Shown here: positions 9,401 to 16,728 of the stretch, in pieces
Position numbering within the stretch: position 1 is the stretch's first letter
Layout of the letters: each line of letters opens with the position of its first letter
Assembly (NCBI GenBank): GCA_964393035.1
Contig: CAYMRX010000001.1
Span: forward strand, 496,001 to 560,000
DNA: 64,000 nucleotides
Direction: 5' to 3'
Origin: Tabrizicola_A sp964393035
GTDB lineage: Bacteria; Pseudomonadota; Alphaproteobacteria; Rhodobacterales; Rhodobacteraceae
The notes under the pieces: generated by a model
Database searches by the model: none
What the model saw: the letters and a program-made list of their open reading frames with translations, nothing else
Told to the model about the DNA's origin: nothing
Program-made: the position numbers and the translations under genes

Positions 9401-10319
9401 GGCGCAAGCCCGCAAGCGCATCGGCCAAGCCCGTCGCCCCATCAAGCTGCCATTGCAAAGGCAGGGTCGAAATCAGGCAACCCACCGTGCGCTCCAACCC
9501 CGGCAAAAGCCGCCGGCCGGAATCGACCAGCCCAAAGCCCACCGTCGATTGCCCCGTCCAGCGCGACAGCACCAAGCCCCAAGCCAGTTGCACGGCATTC
9601 AGCAGGGTCGCGCCAAACCCGCGCACGGCCGCACGAAGGGCATCACTGTCGCGCATCGTCAGGGATTGAGAGACAAGCGCCATACGACCCGGATCGCCGA
9701 AAATCGAAGACACCAGCGGTTGCGGCGGGGCATCCGTCGCAAACATCGCAGCAAAAAAAGCCTTGGTCGCCGTCTTGTCTTGCAACGGCAGTTCGGCCGA
9801 AAATCCTGACAGGCTTTGCGACGGGGGCGGGCCCAGCGGCAGGCCCTGCAACAACAGCCCCAATTCCTCCAGCACAAGCGCCATGGAGGTGCCGTCGATC
9901 AAGGCATGATGGATGGTCCAGACCATGATCGCGCGCTGTGGACCCGAAAACAGGGTCACCCGCCACCCTGGACGGATTGCAGGATCAACGCCGATCAGGC
10001 GATCCTCGGCCAAAAATGCCTCGATCTGATCCGGATCACGGCGCGCGACACGCAAGGCGACATCCGGGTCTGGCTGGATATGCTGGCAAATGTGGCCCTG
10101 CCCGTCTTGCACCAGCCGCATCCGCAGGGCGTCATGGCGGCGGGCAAGCGTGGCCCAAGCATGGCGCAATCGGTCTTCCTCAAGGGCCGCGCGGGGCGCC
10201 TCGACGACAATCTGTTCCAGGTTCGCCCAAGGTCGATTGGCAAGGCTGCTTTCCAACAGCAAGCCCTGCTGCATGGCCGTCGCAAGACCCGGTAAGGTTT
10301 TCTTTGCGCTTGCTGCCAA
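6447..10319 (-). CDS. Single-module non-ribosomal peptide synthetase (C-A-T-TE), EntF-like
   Basis: A 1290-aa synthetase with four domains in order. Condensation: HHALIDG at 137-143. Adenylation: LFTSGSTGEPKAV near 594, NGYGPTEATI, YCTGDQARW, GRQDRQIKLRG and NGKID. Thiolation: MGGDSLLGL near 985. Thioesterase: from about 1040, nucleophile in VAVSMAA at about Ser1113, late His in PGTHLS. Layout and length match enterobactin synthetase EntF, but no catecholate, MbtH or phosphopantetheinyl-transferase gene is nearby. The thioesterase elbow has Ala where G-x-S-x-G is normal. The start is TTG at 10319, since the ATG at 10274 would cut off the first condensation motif. Product unknown. Confidence 0.88.
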   Translation of the reverse strand: MAASAKKTLPGLATAMQQGLLLESSLANRPWANLEQIVVEAPRAALEEDRLRHAWATLARRHDALRMRLVQDGQGHICQHIQPDPDVALRVARRDPDQIEAFLAEDRLIGVDPAIRPGWRVTLFSGPQRAIMVWTIHHALIDGTSMALVLEELGLLLQGLPLGPPPSQSLSGFSAELPLQDKTATKAFFAAMFATDAPPQPLVSSIFGDPGRMALVSQSLTMRDSDALRAAVRGFGATLLNAVQLAWGLVLSRWTGQSTVGFGLVDSGRRLLPGLERTVGCLISTLPLQWQLDGATGLADALAGLRQTTVAMRQHAHASPTEVRRWAGLPGSAGLFDTIVMYAQASLPARMRDLGGVWHEWTVRLIEEGVAPLTLAVADDPELHLLLEHDPMRVPAPLANQILDQVALLLTEMAHAPATRPLGALDMLAPQERTALVRLGQPDTPVPDAAISLAARFERVAVAQPDALAVIEGDSGQEFSFAAVDQAANALALRLHTAGIGKGDVVALHLPRGAAHVVSLLAVLKLGAAFLPLDPDLPKDWRAGLLAKAQAKALIAMAGSDLAHPLQLVPDLADRHPVAPPRPQIDAETLAYVLFTSGSTGEPKAVRGLAGALSAHASATIAAYGLTAADRVLQFAGLGFDVALEEILPTLLAGATVVTRDPQTAGAVRACLDLIDRHRISVANLPASFWHVLVDELAALGQGVPATLRLMVTGSEPIRPSALRKWRALAPGVAWINGYGPTEATITATAFVLPGGAALPDSMEDVPIGRPLGHAQVALRAPDGSLTPRGGRGMLWIGGSAVAGGYLNDDARSAQVFTPNPFVPGRLYCTGDQARWRPDGLLEFLGRQDRQIKLRGHRVDLNQIEQQLVRLEGVRQVHVALADDGRPRLLAWVLHDPDRPIALIHKQARQVLPGAMVPQLIGIENLPVGPNGKIDTRALPKPEFVPTGAPADPDDALTLSIAACMAEVLERDSVPSDASFSDMGGDSLLGLRLVSLIEQRTGHELQTADLHNSGTARALADLLQRGASRPRYTVPIQPNGTKPALFAIHVLGRHEDLFRPLSTALGPDQPFFGLSVGIPRNLDDINVERTARLYFDEIQAFHPTGPVGLVAVSMAAYFAFELAQLLRAAGREVRVLAVLDAVGPDGRPPFVGRAKLRAHWQQVRKHGLWHFAQVLKNKIDRYREHREALRSMPDQINPLNLIAANVCAVEFYRTQFYGGPLTVFRADRSFWDSPEALASALGWISVAQGGLQMFDLPGTHLSILEPGNVDVLAGHLTRLMAGAGLPQVKG

Positions 10320-10549
10320 TTACTTGTCGCCAATACCCAGACTTGAGGTAAATCGCCCCTCAAGAAAACTCTGTCTCCCCATTAGGGCTGTGGCAGGGCT
10401 TGCCGTCAATCCTGTGTTGCAAACCGGGCGTTTTCAGGGCCTTGATTCCGCTCGGCGCATGGCAATGGCAGGGCATTGCGCGATTTCCCGAGAACATCCC
10501 TTCGCTTTTGACCGCTTGCGCGCTAGATGAAACGAAAGGGAGATCCGCC

Positions 10550-10759
10550 ATGTTGAATGACCCGCTGTTCATCATTGCCGCAATCGCCAGCCTTGTCGTG
10601 CTGGTGATTCTGGCCTTCGGCATCGGCAGCTTTGCCAAGGGCGGTGATTTCAACCGCAAGCATGCCAACCGCCTGATGCGCTGGCGTCTGGGCGCGCAGT
10701 TCATCGCCGTCGTCCTGATCGTGTCCTTCGCCTATCTGCGCAGCCGGGGAGCGCCCTGA
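10550..10759 (+). CDS. Small twin-transmembrane (HIG1-like) protein
   Basis: A 69-aa membrane protein with two hydrophobic helices (PLFIIAAIASLVVLVILAFG and QFIAVVLIVSFAYL) joined by a basic loop, GGDFNRKHANRLMRWR. This resembles the small twin-transmembrane or HIG1-type proteins found next to PduO adenosyltransferases in alphaproteobacteria. The ATG at 10550 has AAAGGGAG upstream. Its stop overlaps the start of the adenosyltransferase by one base, so the two are co-translated. Function not established. Confidence 0.75.
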   Translation: MLNDPLFIIAAIASLVVLVILAFGIGSFAKGGDFNRKHANRLMRWRLGAQFIAVVLIVSFAYLRSRGAP

Positions 10760-11331
10760 TGGTTGTTCTTTCAAAAATCTACACCAAGACCGGGGACGCG
10801 GGCGAAACCGCCTTGGGCAATGGCAGCCGGGTTGCAAAGCATGCGCCGCGCGTCTCGGCCTATGGCACGGTCGATGAAACCAACGCGACGGTTGGCCTTG
10901 CCCGGCAACATGCCGAAGGTGAGATGGATGCAGCCTTGGCGCGCATCTCGAATGACCTTTTCGATCTCGGGGCCGACCTTTGCACCCCCGACATGCATCT
11001 GGACCCCACGCTGCCCTATACCCCCTTGCGGATGATCCCGTCGCAAATCGACCGGCTGGAACGTGAGATTGACATGATGAACATGCGGCTGACCCCGCTG
11101 CGCAGTTTTATCCTGCCGGGCGGGTCGGCGCTTGCGGCACAGTTGCACCTGTGCCGGACAGTCTGTCGGCGGGCCGAACGTCTGGTCGTGGAACTGGCCA
11201 GCATGGAAGACATCAACACCGAAGCGGTGCGATACCTTAACCGATTGTCCGACTGGTTCTTTGTCGCGGGCCGAATCGCGAACAATGACGGCAAGGATGA
11301 TGTGCTTTGGGTGCCCGGCCTGACGCGCTGA
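10759..11331 (+). CDS. pduO: Cob(I)alamin adenosyltransferase, PduO type
   Basis: Transfers the adenosyl group of ATP to reduced cobalamin, giving coenzyme B12. The 190-aa protein has the family N-terminal motif YTKTGDAGETALG, then RVSAYGTVDETNA, and the C-terminal CRTVCRRAERLVVEL and YLNRLSDWFFVAGR motifs. It is a cofactor enzyme for B12 mutases such as the ethylmalonyl-CoA and methylmalonyl-CoA mutases expected in an organism that has mcd. It is coupled to the small membrane protein upstream. Confidence 0.92.
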   Translation: MVVLSKIYTKTGDAGETALGNGSRVAKHAPRVSAYGTVDETNATVGLARQHAEGEMDAALARISNDLFDLGADLCTPDMHLDPTLPYTPLRMIPSQIDRLEREIDMMNMRLTPLRSFILPGGSALAAQLHLCRTVCRRAERLVVELASMEDINTEAVRYLNRLSDWFFVAGRIANNDGKDDVLWVPGLTR

Positions 11332-11363
11332 TTGGACCGGCAGATTTGATCTGCATCGCAAAA

Positions 11364-11381
11364 CTCGACACATGTGTCGAG
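11364..11381. promoter_or_regulatory. 18-bp perfect palindrome upstream of etfBA
   Basis: CTCGACACATGTGTCGAG is a perfect 18-bp palindrome with no spacer, 132 bp before the etfB start. It has no T-run, so it is operator-like rather than a terminator. A shorter repeat, CAGAT-TTG-ATCTG, lies just upstream at 11341-11353. The regulator is unknown. Confidence 0.55.
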
Positions 11382-11512
11382 AAATTGTCACACCGCGGCG
11401 TCACGCCGCCCTCATCTGTCGTATTTGCACTGTTCCGCCCGCCTTGGAATCGGTATGAGGCCTGCGAGAGCTTGGATTGGCCCTTTGGGGCCGCTGTTGG
11501 GAGATTCTGCCG

Positions 11513-12274
11513 ATGAAGGTCTTGGTGCCTGTCAAACGTGTGATCGACTATAACGTGAAGGTCCGCGTGAAAGCGGACGGGAGCGGGGTTGATCTTGCGA
11601 ACGTGAAGATGTCGATGAACCCGTTCGACGAGATTGCCGTCGAGGAGGCGATCCGGCTGAAGGAAAAGGGCGTCGCGACCGAGGTGGTCGTGGTGTCGAT
11701 CGGCGTGAAGCAAGCCCAGGAAACCCTGCGCACCGCTTTGGCCATGGGCGCTGACCGCGCCATCCTGATCGAAGCCACCGCCGATGTGCATACCGACATC
11801 GAGCCGCTGGCTGTTGCCAAACTGCTCGCGGGCGTCGTCAAGGAGGAAGCCCCCGGTCTGGTTCTGGCAGGCAAGCAAGCCATCGACAATGACATGAACG
11901 CCACCGGCCAGATGCTCTCGGCATTGCTGGGCTGGTCGCAGGCCACCTTCGTTTCGGAACTGAAAATCGAAGGCGACAAGGCCGTTGTGACCCGTGAAGT
12001 TGACGGTGGGTTGCAGACCATCTCGGTCAAGATGCCGACCATCGTTTCGGTCGACCTGCGTCTGAACGAGCCGCGCTATGCCTCGCTGCCGAACATCATG
12101 AAGGCGAAAGCCAAGCCCTTGGCGACCAAGACCCCGGCCGATTACGGCGTGGACGTCGCGCCGCGCCTGTCGGTCATCAAGACCACGGAACCGGCTGGCC
12201 GCAAGGCTGGCGTGAAGGTTGGCTCGGTTGAGGAGCTGATCGCGAAACTCAAAGACGAAGCAGGGGTGATCTGA
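11513..12274 (+). CDS. etfB: Electron transfer flavoprotein beta subunit
   Basis: Small subunit of ETF, which collects electrons from acyl-CoA dehydrogenases and passes them to ETF:quinone oxidoreductase. It is 253 aa, beginning MKVLVPVKRVIDYNVKV, with the AMP-site region (LVLAGKQAIDNDMNATGQM) and the recognition-loop helix (DLRLNEPRYASLPNIMKAK) typical of EtfB. The ATG at 11513 has GGGAG upstream. It overlaps etfA by one base. The Mcd encoded near 27 kb is a likely electron donor. Confidence 0.95.
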   Translation: MKVLVPVKRVIDYNVKVRVKADGSGVDLANVKMSMNPFDEIAVEEAIRLKEKGVATEVVVVSIGVKQAQETLRTALAMGADRAILIEATADVHTDIEPLAVAKLLAGVVKEEAPGLVLAGKQAIDNDMNATGQMLSALLGWSQATFVSELKIEGDKAVVTREVDGGLQTISVKMPTIVSVDLRLNEPRYASLPNIMKAKAKPLATKTPADYGVDVAPRLSVIKTTEPAGRKAGVKVGSVEELIAKLKDEAGVI

Positions 12275-13185
12275 TGGCCGTTCTTCTTCTTGCCGATGTG
12301 AATGGCGCACAACTGGCAACCGACGCGGTGGCCAAGGCGCTGACCGCCGTCAAATCCTTGGGCGATGTGCATCTTCTGGTCGCAGGTCCCGCTTCGGCCG
12401 CCGCTGAGGCTGCCAAGCTGGAAGGAGCGGCCAAAGTGCTGCACGCCGATGACGCAGGCCATGGCCTTGCCGAATCGCTGGCCGATCTGATCGTCGGTCT
12501 GGCTGGCAGCTACAGCCACATCGCCGCCCCGGCGACCGCGTTTTCCAAGAACGTGCTGCCCCGCGTGGCCGCCCTTCTGGACGTGATGGTGCTGTCGGAC
12601 GTGACCGCCGTGGTCGACGCCGACACGTTTGAGCGCCCGATCTATGCCGGCAACGCGATTCAGACCGTGAAATCGGGCGACGCGAAAAAGGTCTTCACCG
12701 TGCGCACCGCGGCTTTCGCTGCGGCCGGCAATGGGGGTTCGGCTGGCGTTGAAGCGGTTGCGGCCAAGTCGTCGGATCTGTCGACCTGGGTCGAAGACCG
12801 CGTCGCCACTTCGGACCGCCCGGAACTGACCTCGGCCAAGGTTGTCGTCTCGGGTGGCCGTGGCGTGGGTTCGAAAGAATCCTTCGACCTGATCGAAAAG
12901 CTGGCCGACAAGCTGGGCGCTGCCGTTGGTGCCTCGCGCGCGGCGGTCGATTCTGGCTACGCTCCGAACGATTGGCAGGTTGGTCAGACCGGTAAGGTCG
13001 TGGCACCGCAGCTTTACGTCGCCGTCGGCATCTCGGGCGCCATCCAGCACCTTGCTGGCATGAAGGACTCGAAGATCATCGTCGCCATCAACAAGGACGA
13101 AGAAGCCCCGATCTTCCAGGTCGCGGATTACGGCCTTGTCGCGGATCTGTTCGCAGCCGTGCCGGAAATGACTGGCAAGCTCTGA
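12274..13185 (+). CDS. etfA: Electron transfer flavoprotein alpha subunit
   Basis: Large, FAD-binding subunit of ETF, 303 aa. The C-terminal FAD domain shows VVSGGRGVGSKESFDLIEKL, DSGYAPNDWQVGQTGKVVAP and LYVAVGISGAIQHLAGMKDS, followed by IVAINKDEEAPIFQVADYGL. The start codon overlaps the etfB stop. A strong hairpin terminator follows 30 bp after the stop. Confidence 0.96.
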   Translation: MAVLLLADVNGAQLATDAVAKALTAVKSLGDVHLLVAGPASAAAEAAKLEGAAKVLHADDAGHGLAESLADLIVGLAGSYSHIAAPATAFSKNVLPRVAALLDVMVLSDVTAVVDADTFERPIYAGNAIQTVKSGDAKKVFTVRTAAFAAAGNGGSAGVEAVAAKSSDLSTWVEDRVATSDRPELTSAKVVVSGGRGVGSKESFDLIEKLADKLGAAVGASRAAVDSGYAPNDWQVGQTGKVVAPQLYVAVGISGAIQHLAGMKDSKIIVAINKDEEAPIFQVADYGLVADLFAAVPEMTGKL

Positions 13186-13216
13186 ATGGTGGGGTGAACG
13201 CCACCCTACGGAACGA

Positions 13217-13241
13217 GGGCGCCTTTCGGGGCGCCCTTTTT
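13217..13241 (+). terminator. Rho-independent terminator of etfBA
   Basis: GGGCGCC (13217-13223) pairs with GGCGCCC (13230-13236) around a 6-nt loop and is followed by five T. It ends at the last codon of the convergent LysR gene. Confidence 0.85.
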
Positions 13242-14179
13242 CATTGCGGATCGGGCATCGTCAGCCCCGGGACACTGGCATCGGTCACCGCCGCGCGGCA
13301 ATGGTCGACAAAGGCAGAAACCGTCAGCACCGAATCCGCCGCCTTGGCCATCACAATGCCCAGCATCATCGGTGCGACCGGACCGACCATCGGCACATAA
13401 CGCAGCTTGCGGCCATCCGGGGCCAGATCGTTCAAAGGCCGGATATTGGCGATGGAATAGCCATAGCCATTCGCGACCAACGACCGCATCACCGCCATGT
13501 CGCGGGTCCGCTCGGCAATCAGCGGGCGCAGGCCCGAAAGCCGGAAGAAGGACAGGAAATAGTCTGAACTCAGCGGCAGATCCAAAAGCACCATCGGGTG
13601 GTCTTTCAGCATCTTCGCCGTCACCTGCGGCAGATTGGCCAGCGGATGATGTTCCGCAAACAGCACATAGGGCGGCAGGCTGACCAAGGGCACGAAGACC
13701 AGATCATCCGGGATCGCCAGATCATAGGTCAGCGCCACATCAATCTCACCCGCGCGCAAGGCGTCAAAGATCTGCTGCTGGTTCATCTCGAACTGGCGAA
13801 TGGTGACTTGGGGGTTGGCATCTTCAAACCCGCGGCGCAATTGCGGCACAAGGATTTGCGCAAAGGTCAAAAGGCCGCCGATGGCCAAAGACCCCCGCAC
13901 ATTGCCGGCAATTTCGCCGACCAGACGGTTCATCGCCTCGGCCTCGGCCAAGACCTGCCCCGCCTTCACCTTCAACTGCCGCCCGGCCTGCGTCAGCGCC
14001 AGCCCCCGCGCATGATGGCGGACGAACAGTTGCAGGCCAAAGTCAGCCTCAAGCCCGGCAATCGCGGCCGAGATCGAGGGCGAGGAGACATGCAGCTTTT
14101 CAGCAGCAAGCGCGATGGAGCCGGTTTCGCCCACCGCGACGAAGTATTCCAACTGCCGAAGGGTGAAGCGCAGCGGCAT
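13241..14179 (-). CDS. LysR-family transcriptional regulator
   Basis: A 312-aa LysR protein. The N-terminal winged helix-turn-helix is clear (FTLRQLEYFVAVGETGSIAL then AAEKLHVSSPSISAAIAGLE), followed by a two-lobed effector domain (RAGEIDVALTYDLAIPDDL). It is the last gene of a minus-strand set, 6 bp after the DUF1028 gene and after the RidA and flavin monooxygenase genes, so it probably regulates the operon it closes. A perfect inverted repeat upstream of the first gene is its most likely target (inference). Confidence 0.88.
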   Translation of the reverse strand: MPLRFTLRQLEYFVAVGETGSIALAAEKLHVSSPSISAAIAGLEADFGLQLFVRHHARGLALTQAGRQLKVKAGQVLAEAEAMNRLVGEIAGNVRGSLAIGGLLTFAQILVPQLRRGFEDANPQVTIRQFEMNQQQIFDALRAGEIDVALTYDLAIPDDLVFVPLVSLPPYVLFAEHHPLANLPQVTAKMLKDHPMVLLDLPLSSDYFLSFFRLSGLRPLIAERTRDMAVMRSLVANGYGYSIANIRPLNDLAPDGRKLRYVPMVGPVAPMMLGIVMAKAADSVLTVSAFVDHCRAAVTDASVPGLTMPDPQ

Positions 14180-14185
14180 CGCGCG

Positions 14186-14860
14186 TTATTCGTCGCCCGG
14201 CACGCCGTAAGAAGGCGCCTCGCGTGGGTCCAGCGCACGCTGAACATAGGCCGGAAGCTGCGGCTTGTAGATGTCCCAAAGCCGGGCAATCCCCTCGATC
14301 GGGCAATCGTCCGTCCAGTCAACCCGCAGATCGGCCACCGGCCAATCGACCTTGTCGACCAGACGCATGCCCGCCGAATGCACCGGCCCAGCCTCCCCCC
14401 CTGCCGTCACACCCGCACGCATCGCCGCAATCAGGCGGTCGCCCAGATGGCCTTTCGCCGCCAGAAACCCGTCCACAATCGCCTGCGGCACACCTGCATC
14501 GGCCAGAAGATTGCCGCCCGAGGCCACATCGGGCCCCTGCGCTTCGGCCCAGATACCCAGCGCCTTGGGGCCAGAGTGAATAGCGGAGCCACCCTTGGCA
14601 TCGACCACCAGCACCTGCCGATAGTCGATGAAACTGCCCTGTTTACGGATTTCGGCAATCGTTTCCTCTGCCGAAAGCCCCTTTTGCAGCAGATCCAACC
14701 CCAAAGGCCCCAGCCGCGGGTCGGTGATGTTCTGGCTGGCCACCGCCCCCACGCCCGCGCGGGCATAGGCGCAGCGCGCCGCAACTGCCGGCGAGGAAGA
14801 CGAGATCGCCACCCCGAACATGCCCGTCTCCGCGCAGCGCGCGACAAGTGAGAAGGTCAC
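14186..14860 (-). CDS. DUF1028 family protein (Ntn-hydrolase-like)
   Basis: A 224-aa protein starting VTFSLVARCAETGMFGVAIS, the recognisable DUF1028 N-terminus, followed by SSSPAVAARCAYARAGVGAV and SQNITDPRLGPLGLDLL. The family is thought to have an Ntn-hydrolase-like fold and is often found with amino-acid or peptide catabolic genes; its reaction is unknown to me. The GTG start at 14860 is 4 bp after the RidA-family stop, which indicates an operon. Confidence 0.82.
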   Translation of the reverse strand: MTFSLVARCAETGMFGVAISSSSPAVAARCAYARAGVGAVASQNITDPRLGPLGLDLLQKGLSAEETIAEIRKQGSFIDYRQVLVVDAKGGSAIHSGPKALGIWAEAQGPDVASGGNLLADAGVPQAIVDGFLAAKGHLGDRLIAAMRAGVTAGGEAGPVHSAGMRLVDKVDWPVADLRVDWTDDCPIEGIARLWDIYKPQLPAYVQRALDPREAPSYGVPGDE

Positions 14861-14864
14861 GGGA

Positions 14865-15281
14865 TCAATCCGGAATGACGGCGGTGCCGTCGATTTCCAC
14901 CAGCCAATTGGGCCGCGCCAAGGCATTGACCACAAGGCCGGTGGACACCGGATGCACGCCCTTCAGATATTCCCCCATGGTGCGGTAGACCGCCTCACGG
15001 TGGCGCACATCGGTGATGTAGACGACGACCTTGACCAGATGCTCCATCTTGCCGCCACATTCCTCGATCAGTTGGCGGATGTTCTGCATGACCTTGTGGG
15101 TCTGCTCCACCGGATCATGGCTGCCGATGTCCTTGGCATCATCCAGATTTTGCGGGCACTGGCCGCGCAGATAGATCGTGCGGCCCCCGGCCGTCACCAC
15201 GGCCTGACACAGATCATTGTCCAGATTCTGCTCGGGGTAGGTTTCCTTGGTATTGAACTTGCGGTGGCGGTAATGCGCCAT
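14865..15281 (-). CDS. RidA-family protein (enamine/imine deaminase-like)
   Basis: A 138-aa member of the RidA/YjgF family. The C-terminal block NALARPNWLVEIDGTAVIP keeps the Arg and the Glu of the substrate pocket, and VKVVVYITDVRHREAVY is typical of the family. RidA proteins hydrolyse reactive enamines or imines. A long N-terminus (HYRHRKFNTKETYPEQNLDN) suggests a subgroup other than housekeeping RidA. The ATG at 15281 has AGGAG upstream. It sits between a flavin monooxygenase and DUF1028, consistent with handling an imine made by N-oxidation (inference). Confidence 0.85.
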   Translation of the reverse strand: MAHYRHRKFNTKETYPEQNLDNDLCQAVVTAGGRTIYLRGQCPQNLDDAKDIGSHDPVEQTHKVMQNIRQLIEECGGKMEHLVKVVVYITDVRHREAVYRTMGEYLKGVHPVSTGLVVNALARPNWLVEIDGTAVIPD

Positions 15282-15341
15282 GGTCGTCTCCTGTTCGTCC
15301 TGTTCGTTTGAGCCTGCCCGCATGGGCAGGGAATGGCAACC

Positions 15342-16592
15342 TCAGCCCTTGCGGTACTGAAGATACTTCAACTGGGTCGCGATATGGTCTGCGACATGCC
15401 GCGCATCATGCCAGACGCCCCAGATAAAGGTGGACCCGCGCCGCGACAGCCACGGCAGGCCGACGAAGTAGATCCCCGGCTCGGCCGACACGCCGCGCTG
15501 ATGCTTGGGCTTGCCCTTGGCGTCCAGTGCGCCCTGCGGCAGCCAACTGAAATCGGTGGCATAGCCCGTGGCCCAGATGATCGAGGTGATACCCGCCGCC
15601 GCCAGATCCAGCTCCAGCACCGGGTTTGTCATGCAATTCGGATCGGGCAGCACACGCCGCGCCTCAGGCTCCTCGGGCAGATCGGCCCCATTGCGGGCGA
15701 CCCAGGCATCGGCCGCATCCAACAAGCCATTCAGGTTTTCATCCCCACGGCGAATATTGTCGCACAGGTTATTGGCGAAATGCACCTTGCCGGCGCCAAA
15801 CGTTTCAGTCAGGCCGACAAGCGTGATGCCCTGATGCGCCAACTCGCGGAAATCAATTGTCTTTCCGCCATAGGCGCCACTGACGGCAATGGTCACATGC
15901 TCGGTGCCCGGCGCCATCGCCTCCAGATCCCACAGGCCCAGAACGCCCAGCCACCAGACAAAATCGCGCCCGCGGTAAGCGCGCGGCGGGCGATCATGCG
16001 CGCCGACCGAAAGATAGACCTTGCGGCCCGCACGGTTCAATTCATCCGCAATCTGAACGCCAGAAGACCCCGCGCCAACCACCAGAACCGCCCCTTCGGG
16101 CAGTTGGCCGGGGTTGTGATAGGCGGCGGAATGGATCTGATAAAGACCCGCATCCTTGGGCGCGATCGGCGGGATCACCGGCTTTTGGAACGGCCCGGTG
16201 GCGGAAACCACGCGGTTGGCCTCAATCACGCCATCGGAGGTTTCAACGATGAACCCCGGCCCATTTTCGCGCCGGGTGACCTTCTTCACCTCAACGCCAC
16301 AGCGGATCGGGGCGTTGAATTTCTTGGCATAGGCTTCGAAATAGTCGGCGATCTTGTCTTTGGGAACAAAATCATCCGGACCAAAACCTTCGAACTCCAA
16401 TCCGGGAAAACGATCATGCCACGCCGGACCGTTCGCCACGAGCGAATCCCACCGCTCGGACCGCCAGCGTTCGGCGATGCGGGCGCGTTCCAGCACCAGA
16501 TGCGAAACGCCGGCCCGCGCCAGATGTTCGCTCATCGCAACCCCGGCCTGACCGGCTCCCACCACCAGCGTATCAATCGCGTCCCTTGCCAT
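15342..16592 (-). CDS. Flavin-containing monooxygenase-like NAD(P)/FAD oxidoreductase
   Basis: A 416-aa flavoprotein. The FAD-binding GxGxxG is at the N-terminus (TLVVGAGQAGVAMSEHLARAG) and an NAD(P)-binding GxGxSG is in the middle (VLVVGAGSSGVQIADELNRAG). The C-terminal IIWATGYATDFSW fits the ATG-containing motif of the FMO/trk-type group. It would hydroxylate or N-oxidise a small substrate using NADPH and O2. The ATG at 16592 has GGAAAGGA upstream. It is the first gene of the operon with the RidA-like, DUF1028 and LysR genes. Substrate unknown. Confidence 0.85.
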   Translation of the reverse strand: MARDAIDTLVVGAGQAGVAMSEHLARAGVSHLVLERARIAERWRSERWDSLVANGPAWHDRFPGLEFEGFGPDDFVPKDKIADYFEAYAKKFNAPIRCGVEVKKVTRRENGPGFIVETSDGVIEANRVVSATGPFQKPVIPPIAPKDAGLYQIHSAAYHNPGQLPEGAVLVVGAGSSGVQIADELNRAGRKVYLSVGAHDRPPRAYRGRDFVWWLGVLGLWDLEAMAPGTEHVTIAVSGAYGGKTIDFRELAHQGITLVGLTETFGAGKVHFANNLCDNIRRGDENLNGLLDAADAWVARNGADLPEEPEARRVLPDPNCMTNPVLELDLAAAGITSIIWATGYATDFSWLPQGALDAKGKPKHQRGVSAEPGIYFVGLPWLSRRGSTFIWGVWHDARHVADHIATQLKYLQYRKG

Positions 16593-16663
16593 TGCAGCGT
16601 CCTTTCCTGTCGTGCTGACGGGCAGGCATGCGGCAAAACGTAGCAAGTTAAAAGAAAATAATT

Positions 16664-16702
16664 TTGATGTTGTGATTAGTTTTTACCTAATCACAACATC
16701 AA
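16664..16702. promoter_or_regulatory. Perfect 16-bp inverted repeat upstream of the monooxygenase operon
   Basis: TTGATGTTGTGATTAG (16664-16679) and CTAATCACAACATCAA (16687-16702) are exact inverse complements around a 7-nt spacer TTTTTAC. It is AT-rich in a GC-rich genome and ends 71 bp before the monooxygenase start. The core ATTAG-N7-CTAAT has LysR-operator geometry. A terminator for the preceding minus-strand gene is possible, but the following bases are only loosely T-rich. Confidence 0.65.
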
Positions 16703-16728
16703 CTGATACCGCTTGCGCTTCCTGATGG

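Noticed and set aside
6447..10319. A complete siderophore gene cluster around the EntF-like gene
   Set aside because: Neighbours are petABC, a GST, a small membrane protein and a cobalamin enzyme; no catechol, MbtH, receptor or esterase genes are present.
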